Assembly (NCBI GenBank): GCA_019314105.1
Contig: JAFCZY010000149.1
Coordinates: 1 to 5,680 of the forward strand
DNA from: Deltaproteobacteria bacterium
GTDB taxonomy: Bacteria; Desulfobacterota; Desulfobacteria; Desulfobacterales; Desulfobacteraceae
Direction of reading: 5' to 3'
DNA length: 5,680 nt
Within the stretch, counting starts at the first letter, position 1, and every line of letters starts with the position of its first letter. The notes beneath the pieces are model-generated. The model saw only the letters and a program-made list of their open reading frames with translations, was not told the origin of the DNA and searched no databases. Below, piece after piece: positions 1-5,680 of the stretch. The position numbers and the translations under genes are program-made.

Positions 1-760
1 TGGCAACAGAGGGGATAAAGGGTTTTTCCCCGGGAACAGAATAATCTTTTCTGAAATCCATACCAAAATAAGCCAGATCTTCCATGACAATACAGTCATA
101 TTTTGTGGCCAGCTCACCAATGATCTGAAGTTCTTGATCAGTGAAGCAGATCCAGGCAGGATTGTTGGGATTAGAGTACATAAGGGAGGCAATATCCCCT
201 TTTTCAAGGTAGGATTCAAGTTTTGCCTTGAGCTTATTACCCCTGAATTCATACACGTCAAAGTTATCATAGGGCACACCAATGACGCTGGCTTGGCGTT
301 TATTGACAGGAAAGCCCGGATCTATAAAGAGAATCTTGTCTTTGCCTTTTATTCTTCGGGTGGTGCACATCATGGCCATATAGCATCCCTGCATGGAGCC
401 CACTGTGGGGAAACAGGATTCAAGTTTGATGTCCACATCAATAAAGTTTTTAACAAATCGGGAAATTTCAAATTTCAATTCAGGAATACCGTCAAAGGGC
501 GGATATTTGGAGCCGACACCTCTTTTCAAGGCTTCGATTTCAGCATCCACGGCTATTTTCGGAGGATCAAAGCCTGGCACCCCCATCTCCATTCGGATAT
601 AACTCTCATGGGTGGCTGCTTCAATATTATTTACGATTCGGTTCAACTCTCTGATAGAAGCGAGGCCAACGGATTTAAGCCCCATTTTTTCTATTTCCTG
701 CCTGACGACAATAGAATCAATCGGCGTTTTTTGGGGTGGTGTTTTCACGTGCTTTCTCAT
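1..760 (-). CDS. Class I/II PLP-dependent aminotransferase, N-terminal 253 residues (3' end outside window)
   Basis: The minus-strand frame is open from ATG at 760-758 to the left edge, giving 253 residues of a pyridoxal-phosphate aminotransferase (fold type I). Visible marks: MEMGVPGFDPP near residues 58-67, the YPPFDGIPEL substrate/cofactor segment (86-95), VGSMQG (120-125) in the phosphate-binding loop region, SNPNNPAW (196-203) in place of the usual NPxNPTG with the PLP-contacting Asn, and EDLAYFGMDF (227-236) with the Asp that should pair with the pyridine nitrogen and the following Tyr. The Schiff-base Lys lies beyond the edge. An in-frame TAA at 769-767 makes 760 the first usable ATG, and residues 13-50 resemble the N-terminus of this aminotransferase group, which argues against starting at Met26. 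There is no clear Shine-Dalgarno; the start is 14 nt after the repressor stop, so translation is probably coupled. Substrate unknown; by context an amino acid linked to the dehydrogenase upstream in the operon. Confidence 0.9.
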   Translation of the reverse strand, partial: MRKHVKTPPQKTPIDSIVVRQEIEKMGLKSVGLASIRELNRIVNNIEAATHESYIRMEMGVPGFDPPKIAVDAEIEALKRGVGSKYPPFDGIPELKFEISRFVKNFIDVDIKLESCFPTVGSMQGCYMAMMCTTRRIKGKDKILFIDPGFPVNKRQASVIGVPYDNFDVYEFRGNKLKAKLESYLEKGDIASLMYSNPNNPAWICFTDQELQIIGELATKYDCIVMEDLAYFGMDFRKDYSVPGEKPFIPSVA

Positions 761-774
761 TTCATTTTAATTAT

Positions 775-1491
775 TTAATTAGATCTGTTTATCTTTTCCT
801 GCATTTTGTCGCTGAACCGTTTGACGTGATCCATGATAATGGCAGAAGCTGCTTTTGCATCATTGACTTTCATGGCATCAATGATCTTTTCAAAGTCTGT
901 CAAGTTTTCAAGGGTTCTTTTTTTGTTCATGGGGAGATATTCTTCATAATACGGGTGAATATTGTCATGGATGCTTTTTTGCACAAACTGGAACACAGGA
1001 TTCCGTGTCATGGTACCGATATAGGTATGCATTTTTTCATCAATCTTGAGAAAATTTCCCCAGTCATTTTTTTTATAACAGGCTTTTGCCTGATTAAACA
1101 GCGCTTCCAGCGCCTTGATATCTTTTTTTGTGGCACGAGTGGCAGCAAGCTCAACCAAGCTGCCTTCGATTTTGATTCGAAATTCTGCAAGGTGTTCAAG
1201 GGAGACACCTCCCGAACGGATTAAAAGGGCCAGGGACTCAACAACAGGTTCGGCATCAATGCGTTTGACAATGGCTCCGCCTGAGACCCCCAGTTTAATT
1301 TCAATGAGCCCTTTTTGCTCAAGCACTCTTAAGGCTTCCCTTAAAGTTCCGCGGCTGGTGTTGAATCTGTCTTTTAATTCCCGTTCCGGCGGAAGTTTTG
1401 TGCCGGGCGAAAGCTTGCCGTTTATAATGGCATCCTGTATCTGTTCAACCACATCCTGGAATACTCTGCTCTGCTTTGCTTTTTTAAACAT
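775..1491 (-). CDS. FadR-type GntR transcriptional regulator with FCD ligand-binding domain
   Basis: A 238-residue cytoplasmic repressor or activator. Residues 8-77 form the GntR winged helix: LPPEREL (33-39), recognition helix TSRGTLREALRVLEQKGL (45-62) and the wing ending GGAIVKR (71-77). Arg38, Arg47 and Arg51 sit where E. coli FadR contacts its TGGT/ACCA operator. Residues about 85-230 are an all-helical FCD domain, which in this family binds small carboxylates, often through a metal. Asp151 and His155 (DEKMH) and His222 (MDHV) match usual metal ligands, but the His normally before the I..AI segment is Phe200. The gene is third in the operon. Its AGGAGA Shine-Dalgarno overlaps the stop of the FAD dehydrogenase gene and lies 16 nt from this ATG, an unusually long gap. 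It is the natural candidate to bind the palindrome at 4781-4795 and so autoregulate the operon. Family assignment is firm; ligand unknown. Confidence 0.95.
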   Translation of the reverse strand: MFKKAKQSRVFQDVVEQIQDAIINGKLSPGTKLPPERELKDRFNTSRGTLREALRVLEQKGLIEIKLGVSGGAIVKRIDAEPVVESLALLIRSGGVSLEHLAEFRIKIEGSLVELAATRATKKDIKALEALFNQAKACYKKNDWGNFLKIDEKMHTYIGTMTRNPVFQFVQKSIHDNIHPYYEEYLPMNKKRTLENLTDFEKIIDAMKVNDAKAASAIIMDHVKRFSDKMQEKINRSN

Positions 1492-1507
1492 TAAATCATC
1501 CCGCAGG

Positions 1508-1513
1508 TCTCCT
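1508..1513 (-). promoter_or_regulatory. Ribosome binding site AGGAGA before the GntR gene, better spaced for a two-codon ORF
   Basis: AGGAGA overlaps the TAG stop of the dehydrogenase gene. It is 8 nt from an ATG at 1499-1497 that opens only ATG-ATT-TAA, and 16 nt from the true GntR ATG at 1491. The TAA of the tiny frame overlaps that ATG by one base (TAATG), so ribosomes could load at the first ATG and re-initiate. Confidence 0.6.
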
Positions 1514-2678
1514 ATTTAAATTGTTCTATTCCGGAAAAATCTCTATATAAATTGAAATGTTTTAAAACATCTATATCATCCTGTGTTAATTCGCAAGTCA
1601 CAATTCTGGTTAATAATTCACCAAGCCCCGGCCCTAACATATAGCCCTGGCCGCACATGCCGATGGCATTAATAAAATTAGGAAATTCTTTTGTTTCTCC
1701 GACAATAGGGAATCCGTCAGGTGTCATGGGGTATTGCCCCCGCCAGGTTCTTCTGACTTTAAGATTGGCAAGTTTTGGAAAGAGAGCCACCATTCGTTTG
1801 GCCACCTGGGGGAGAAATACAGATGTGGCTTCACTGTCTGTTCCTTTCATCAGATGCTTGGGTGTCAGGCAGAAAATCACCTGGCCTTCATTGTTCTGGT
1901 AAAAATAGAAATTGGCTGAATCTTCTGTCGCCGGATCCTGGGAAGGCCTTAAATCAACAATCATGGGTCCGAAAAACCGTTGAACCGGCTCTGTAATGGC
2001 ACCTTCATGGCTGTCCGGTTCCACCGGAAAATCAAGACCGATCATTTGTCCCATCTCACGGGCAGCATTGCCTGCGGCATTGATGACTTTTGCAGCGGTG
2101 TATTCATCCTTGTCGGTTTTAATTTTTATGTCGGAGTCACTTGAAATGGTGATGGCTTCCACTTTTTCTTTAAATTTATACTCGGCACCATATTCAAGGC
2201 TTTTAAAATAAAAGGCATTAATGGTTAAAAGGGGGGATGCACTGCCATCTTTCGGCGAATAGGTTGCGCCTCCCAAGTTTTTTTTGTTAATGCCGGGGAC
2301 AATTTTCAGATATTCTTCCGGGGTCAACCAGTCAATATCCAGATTAAAGGACTTTTGAATTTTCATTAAATCCTTTAGTTTTTTAGCATCTTCATCTGTA
2401 TAAGCAGGAAAACTGTACCCGTTTTGAATCCAGCCGATATCATCGCCATGAACCTCTTTCCAGGTGGAAAAGATTTCAATGCTTCTCTGACTGGTGAAGA
2501 TTTTTCCTTTATCAGAATGGGTGGCCCTAATGCCGCCAATGGCCTTTTTGTTCTGCCCCTGACCCGGCGATGCAAGCGCATCAATGACAAGTACCTTTAC
2601 TTTATTTTTGGCCAGGGACAAGGCAGCCGGCACACCAACAGAACCCGCACCGATAATGATAACATCATATTTTTTCAT
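1512..2678 (-). CDS. DAO-family FAD-dependent amino/imino acid dehydrogenase subunit (HcnC / sarcosine oxidase beta-like)
   Basis: A 388-residue flavoprotein of usual family length. It begins with a Rossmann dinucleotide-binding motif VIIIGAGSVG (6-15) ending in Asp33, expected to hold the FAD ribose. Residues 43-55 (NKKAIGGIRATHS) occupy the flavin-contacting loop of this family. VINAAGNAA (198-206) is the second FAD element. The C-terminal signature RTWRGQYPMTPDGFPIVG (310-327) followed by GMCGQGYMLGPGLGELL (340-356) is typical of sarcosine oxidase beta, HcnC, and the beta subunits of dye-linked proline and hydroxyproline dehydrogenases. Such proteins oxidise a C-N bond of an amino or imino acid, handing electrons to a partner subunit. 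The ATG overlaps the TAA of the large subunit gene by one base (TAATG), and GGAGG lies 6 nt upstream, implying coupled, stoichiometric synthesis. No signal peptide; cytoplasmic. Substrate could be glycine, proline, hydroxyproline, sarcosine or an opine and cannot be decided from sequence. Confidence 0.93.
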   Translation of the reverse strand: MKKYDVIIIGAGSVGVPAALSLAKNKVKVLVIDALASPGQGQNKKAIGGIRATHSDKGKIFTSQRSIEIFSTWKEVHGDDIGWIQNGYSFPAYTDEDAKKLKDLMKIQKSFNLDIDWLTPEEYLKIVPGINKKNLGGATYSPKDGSASPLLTINAFYFKSLEYGAEYKFKEKVEAITISSDSDIKIKTDKDEYTAAKVINAAGNAAREMGQMIGLDFPVEPDSHEGAITEPVQRFFGPMIVDLRPSQDPATEDSANFYFYQNNEGQVIFCLTPKHLMKGTDSEATSVFLPQVAKRMVALFPKLANLKVRRTWRGQYPMTPDGFPIVGETKEFPNFINAIGMCGQGYMLGPGLGELLTRIVTCELTQDDIDVLKHFNLYRDFSGIEQFK

Positions 2679-4750
2679 TATTGACCTCCATTGGCAAATT
2701 TGCCCAGGGGAACTTCGATATACAGGGGTCGTCGAATATTATTGACGATATCTTTCCGGGCTGTTTTTTCTGCCCAGAAAATCTGCTTCATCAGGTTCTC
2801 ACAGGTTTTATACCCGCAGGGTCCCATGCCGGCCCTTGAGATAGCTTTGATCTGGTTCATATCGGTAATGCCTTTTCTAACAAGATCCCTGATTTCACCT
2901 GCTGTCACTCTTTCGCAGAGGCAGACCACTTCATCATCCTGAATATGATCATGGGGAATTTTTTCCGTCAGTTCCCGAGTAACTTCTTTTCCCTGGATGG
3001 TAAATGCCACTACTTTTTTGGCAATCTCCTTTGGCACTCTAACCCTTACAATTCGGGTCCGGTTGCTTTCTTTTGTTGCCTTTGCTCCAAGAGCCGTGTA
3101 AGTGCCCAGAGGATTTCCATCTACATCAACCAGGGCGATATCATCTCCTTTTTTGACTTCAAAATTGGATATTTCATAGGGCAGAAAGACCATCGGGTTG
3201 TCCTTGTCTTTTCTGTAATCCACCAGGGTAATGGCAAGCCCGGGGCAGATGGTAAGGCATTTCATGCATCCTTTGCAGTCTCCGTTAAATTTGGGCAGGC
3301 CTTTAATGGGATCTCCCTGCATTTGGATAGAGCCTTCAGGGCAGATCGTACTGCAGGGGTTGCAGGGAATTTCCTGCTTGCAGTGGATGACTGGGAAGAT
3401 TCCTTTTTCGTTGACCGGGACTTCAAGCTTCTGGACAGGGCCTGGATGAGATTTGAGGATATCTGCTTTTTCATACCAGGATTCAGGGATCTCTTTTGTG
3501 TCTGGTTTGAAGTGCTGAACAACTTTTAATCCTGCGATTTTACCATTGAACATGGCGGATGATGCTTCAGCAATTTCAGAAGCATCCCCTGCGGAAAAAA
3601 CCTTGATGCCGGCGGATCGTGCTTCCTCAGTGAATTCTGAAACAGATTCAAGACCCACGGCAATAAGAATGGTGTCGCACTCAAAGGTTTTGTCGGTTCC
3701 CTCAATAACCTGAAAGTTTTTATCGATTCCGGCAATGGTGACCGAAGAAACCGATTCCTTCCCATTGGCCGATACAATGGAATGGGAAGTGTATATGGGA
3801 ACGCCAAGTCTTTTGAGCTTGTCTTCATGCACCTTGTATCCCCCACATTCGGGCAGGGCTTCACAAAGTCCCACAACATTAATGCCGGCCTGCAGAGCAT
3901 GGTATCCGGCAATAATACCCACATTGCCACCGCCAATAATAAAAAGTTTTTCTGTGGGTTTGATAAGGTCCCTGTTTACAAGGGTCTGAAAGGCGCCGGC
4001 GCCATATACTCCGGGCAATGAATTGCCGTTGAATCTTAAGAATTTCTCCCGGGCACCGGCGGCATTTAAAATGACTTTCGGGGTAACAATTTTATAGACC
4101 CCATCTTTGAGGATGCCGACTTTTTTGTCATCAAACACATAGAGAGCCGTGCTGTTTTTCCATACGTTGATAGAAGTACTTTCTTCAATTTTTTGAGCCA
4201 GCATGCCACCGATATCCATGCCGCGCATGCCGGCATGGGAATCTTCCACCGACCCGAAAAATTTATGGGTCTGTAGAACAAGTTTCCCCCCCAGCTTATC
4301 CTTATCGTCCACCAGAATGGTATTAATCTGATGGTCATCCAGTTGAATGGCTGCGGACAATCCAGCAGGCCCGCCACCAATAATAAGGACATCTGTATTG
4401 ATATGCTCAATATTGCTGATTTTTGGCTTTTTATCCACATCCGGCAGTTTGGGCAGTCCTTCAACACTTTCAACAATCATATTTTCTTTGACGGCGGTCA
4501 TACAGGCTTTTACCGGTATGCCGTTGGCAATGACCGTGCATTTTGCGCATTGACCATTGGCACAAAATATCCCTTGTGCTGACCCATCTTTATGGTGATG
4601 GCCGAATATTTTTATATTGTTCGCAAAAAGTGCGGATGAGATCATTTCATTTTTTTTGCCCACAAGTTTTGATTTGTTCCAATAAAAAGAGATGGTTTCT
4701 TTTCGGGGAATATCTAAAATCGGGTGAGCATTAATTCTATTCTCTGTCAT
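2678..4750 (-). CDS. Fused multi-cofactor oxidoreductase: HcnA-like 2Fe-2S + HcnB-like FAD/NAD domain + 2x4Fe-4S + BFD-like 2Fe-2S
   Basis: A 690-residue large subunit, the likely electron-transfer partner of the DAO protein encoded next. Domains in order: an HcnA-type 2Fe-2S ferredoxin at about 18-95, with Cys63, Cys68, Cys71, Cys83; a pyridine-nucleotide-disulfide-oxidoreductase fold at 118-412, with FAD motif IIGGGPAG (123-130), second dinucleotide motif IIGGGNVG (271-278) and FSAGDA (385-390); a ferredoxin segment with Cys457, 463, 466, 470 and Cys492, 495, 498, 502, enough for two 4Fe-4S clusters; a beta-rich stretch at about 515-605 of unknown role; and a BFD-like 2Fe-2S domain with Cys610, 612, 645, 650. 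It ends RRPLYIEVPLGKFA, like HcnB-type proteins. In HCN synthase and archaeal dye-linked proline dehydrogenases these parts are separate or only partly fused. The start is supported by AGGAGA just upstream. Soluble, cytoplasmic, first gene of the operon. It is probably not a cyanide synthase; physiological acceptor unknown. Confidence 0.93.
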   Translation of the reverse strand: MTENRINAHPILDIPRKETISFYWNKSKLVGKKNEMISSALFANNIKIFGHHHKDGSAQGIFCANGQCAKCTVIANGIPVKACMTAVKENMIVESVEGLPKLPDVDKKPKISNIEHINTDVLIIGGGPAGLSAAIQLDDHQINTILVDDKDKLGGKLVLQTHKFFGSVEDSHAGMRGMDIGGMLAQKIEESTSINVWKNSTALYVFDDKKVGILKDGVYKIVTPKVILNAAGAREKFLRFNGNSLPGVYGAGAFQTLVNRDLIKPTEKLFIIGGGNVGIIAGYHALQAGINVVGLCEALPECGGYKVHEDKLKRLGVPIYTSHSIVSANGKESVSSVTIAGIDKNFQVIEGTDKTFECDTILIAVGLESVSEFTEEARSAGIKVFSAGDASEIAEASSAMFNGKIAGLKVVQHFKPDTKEIPESWYEKADILKSHPGPVQKLEVPVNEKGIFPVIHCKQEIPCNPCSTICPEGSIQMQGDPIKGLPKFNGDCKGCMKCLTICPGLAITLVDYRKDKDNPMVFLPYEISNFEVKKGDDIALVDVDGNPLGTYTALGAKATKESNRTRIVRVRVPKEIAKKVVAFTIQGKEVTRELTEKIPHDHIQDDEVVCLCERVTAGEIRDLVRKGITDMNQIKAISRAGMGPCGYKTCENLMKQIFWAEKTARKDIVNNIRRPLYIEVPLGKFANGGQ
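2685..2689 (-). promoter_or_regulatory. Ribosome binding site GGAGG of the DAO-family dehydrogenase gene
   Basis: GGAGG lies inside the last codons of the upstream gene, 6 nt before the ATG at 2678, which itself overlaps the upstream TAA. It fixes the start and points to coupled translation of the two subunits. Confidence 0.85.
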
Positions 4751-4754
4751 ACTC

Positions 4755-4760
4755 TCTCCT
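4755..4760 (-). promoter_or_regulatory. Ribosome binding site AGGAGA of the fused oxidoreductase gene
   Basis: AGGAGA lies 4 nt before the ATG at 4750 (GGAG core 5 nt away). It is strong and slightly close, and it supports this start codon. Confidence 0.8.
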
Positions 4761-4780
4761 GAATATAATTTTACTATTCT

Positions 4781-4795
4781 AATGGTTAAACCATT
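4781..4795. promoter_or_regulatory. Predicted FadR/GntR operator palindrome (TGGT-TAA-ACCA core)
   Basis: The sequence AATGGTTAAACCATT is a perfect inverted repeat with 7-base arms around a central A. Its core TGGTNNNACCA is the established recognition pattern of FadR-subfamily GntR proteins. It lies about 30-45 bases upstream of the first operon ATG, in or next to the core promoter, and the operon encodes a FadR-type regulator with the matching contact arginines. That the two belong together is inference; the palindrome itself is read directly. Confidence 0.82.
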
Positions 4796-4805
4796 CGATA
4801 ATCTT

Positions 4806-4811
4806 TGTCAA
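4806..4811 (-). promoter_or_regulatory. Consensus -35 box TTGACA of the operon promoter
   Basis: A perfect TTGACA reads on the minus strand 56-61 bases before the operon ATG. With a 17-bp spacer the -10 hexamer would be TAACCA (4788-4783), a poor match lying inside the operator. A better hexamer, TAGAAT (4781-4776), lies 24 bp away, too far for normal sigma-70 spacing. Either way the palindrome would overlap the polymerase-binding site, fitting repression by occlusion. The transcription start is unresolved. Confidence 0.5.
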
Positions 4812-4870
4812 TCATATTTTTAAATCCTTTGAATATTGACTCTCACGATTGAAACCTTTATTCTGCCAGT

Positions 4871-5680
4871 ATGAAGAATCTATTCAAGATCATTTTCGGC
4901 CTTATTTGTATTTTGGTATTGGGATTTGTCTGCCTGATAGGATATGCAACCGTTTCAGATTACCAGCCTGATCCAACTGTCGTGGTATTTGAAAAAAAAG
5001 AGGCCAAAGCGATTTCCGGACAGAAAAATTTCAGGTTATTGATCTGGAATATCGGTTACGGGGGCTTGGGCCGGGACATGGATTTTTTCTATGATGGTGG
5101 AAAACAGGTGAGACCGGCCAGACAAATTGTGGAAAAAAATATATCGGCCATTGAAACATTTATTGCCCGGCAAAACGAGATTGATTTCTTTTTATTTCAG
5201 GAGGTGGATCAAAAATCAAAGAGAAGTTATTCTGTTGATGAGGTTTCAAAAATAGCAAAAATATTTTCCCAATTTCATTCAAGCTTTGGTAAAAATTACG
5301 ACGTCTTTTTTGTACCTGTTCCCCCTTCCAATCCCCTTGGATCTGTTTTGTCAGGATTGCAGACACTGGCCCGGTTTGAACCTGTTTCAGTTGTCCGGCA
5401 TTCTTTTCCAGGGAATTATGCATGGCCCCAGGGGCTGTTTATGCTGGACCGGTGTTTTCTGGTATCAAAATATTTGCTTGAAACCTGAATCCAGCTTCAA
5501 CCTCATGGATAATGAAAACCGCATGGATATCGAAAATGATTATCTTTCGGAATGGCAATGGGTATATGATCAAAAGATTCCGACCAACAGACGCCTTGTC
5601 GCCCCATATGATCAACAGACAACGCTGACAACGGTGATCGATTTTTTCCTGGTGTCACCGAATATTGAAGTTAAACAGGT
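4871..5680 (+). pseudogene. Endonuclease/exonuclease/phosphatase (EEP) family protein, internally deleted and frameshifted (continues off right edge)
   Basis: The first frame runs 205 codons, 4871 to the TGA ending at 5488. Residues 4-25 are a hydrophobic N-terminal signal or membrane anchor, so the intact protein would face the cell exterior. EEP marks follow: LLIWNIGYGG with Asn60, MDFFYDGG (70-77), FLFQEVD with the catalytic Glu111, FVPVPPSNPLGSVLSGLQT (147-165) and LDRCFLVSKY (192-201). After Tyr201 homology stops. From about 5475 a different frame, open to the window edge, resumes family sequence: WQWVYDQKIPTNRR, then VAPYD and TVIDFFLVSPN, the usual C-terminal end with a catalytic Asp. 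The middle expected in this family (an INTHN-like strand and the GGDWN catalytic motif, roughly 60-70 residues) is absent, so this is a deletion, not a simple frameshift. The product should be inactive. ATG 4871 is the first after an in-frame TGA at 4850-4852 and has no Shine-Dalgarno. A sequencing or assembly error cannot be excluded. Confidence 0.8.

Larger units (their letters stand above)
4751..4870. promoter_or_regulatory. Divergent intergenic control region
   Basis: This 120-bp AT-rich gap separates the minus-strand oxidoreductase operon from the plus-strand EEP pseudogene. It holds the operon promoter, the GntR-type palindrome and the operon's ribosome binding site. No terminator hairpin, tRNA or riboswitch-like structure is apparent in it. 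Confidence 0.8.

Noticed and set aside
134..778. Plus-strand open frame of 214 codons
   Set aside because: It lies antisense over the aminotransferase, whose minus-strand translation has clear PLP-enzyme motifs; the plus-strand protein resembles nothing.
736..1519. Plus-strand open frames of 162 and 134 codons
   Set aside because: They are antisense shadows of the GntR regulator gene, whose winged-helix and FCD motifs are unmistakable.
2945..3529. Plus-strand open frame of 194 codons
   Set aside because: It is antisense to the ferredoxin and linker part of the large oxidoreductase subunit; no domain or RBS supports it.
1512..4750. Naming the pair as hydrogen cyanide synthase (hcnABC)
   Set aside because: HcnABC similarity is shared by proline, hydroxyproline, opine and sarcosine dehydrogenases. 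The added 4Fe-4S clusters, aminotransferase and GntR neighbours point to amino acid catabolism instead.
4751..4870. Sigma-54 promoter or riboswitch in the divergent region
   Set aside because: A TGGCA occurs on the minus strand near 4868 but has no TGC at the required distance, and no extended stem-loop architecture is visible in the short leader.
5460..5490. Programmed frameshift joining the two halves of the EEP gene
   Set aside because: There is no convincing slippery site, and the conserved catalytic middle is missing, so a frameshift would not restore a working protein.

Overview
The window carries a four-gene operon read right to left on the minus strand (positions 4750 to 1, the last gene running off the left edge), a 120-bp divergent control region (4751-4870), and a decayed plus-strand gene (4871 to the right edge). 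Base composition is moderate and slightly AT-rich. Iron-sulfur flavoproteins of the HcnABC / dye-linked proline dehydrogenase type with added 4Fe-4S clusters suggest an anaerobe, perhaps a sulfate-reducing Desulfobacterota relative. That taxonomic guess is inference from protein style only; there is no rRNA or other marker here.

Operon order: (1) a 690-residue multi-cofactor oxidoreductase combining an HcnA-like 2Fe-2S domain, an HcnB-like FAD/NAD-type disulfide-oxidoreductase fold, a two-cluster 4Fe-4S ferredoxin segment, a beta-rich linker and a BFD-like 2Fe-2S domain; (2) a 388-residue DAO-family FAD dehydrogenase (HcnC / sarcosine oxidase beta type) whose start overlaps the previous stop; (3) a 238-residue FadR-type GntR repressor with an FCD ligand domain; (4) the first 253 residues of a class I/II PLP aminotransferase. 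The first two genes almost certainly form one enzyme. The DAO subunit should oxidise an amino or imino acid (or N-alkyl amino acid), and electrons would pass through the flavins and iron-sulfur centres of the large subunit to a soluble carrier. The aminotransferase would handle the substrate or product, and the GntR protein would sense a pathway acid. The substrate cannot be read from the sequence.

Control region: a 15-bp perfect palindrome containing TGGT-TAA-ACCA, the core recognised by FadR-type GntR proteins, lies just upstream of the operon beside a consensus TTGACA -35 box. It is the likely operator of the operon's own repressor.

Right end: the plus-strand gene is an endonuclease/exonuclease/phosphatase (EEP) family protein in which the N-terminal half and the C-terminal end are both recognisable, but in different frames and without the usual middle part. 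It looks like a pseudogene made by an internal deletion.
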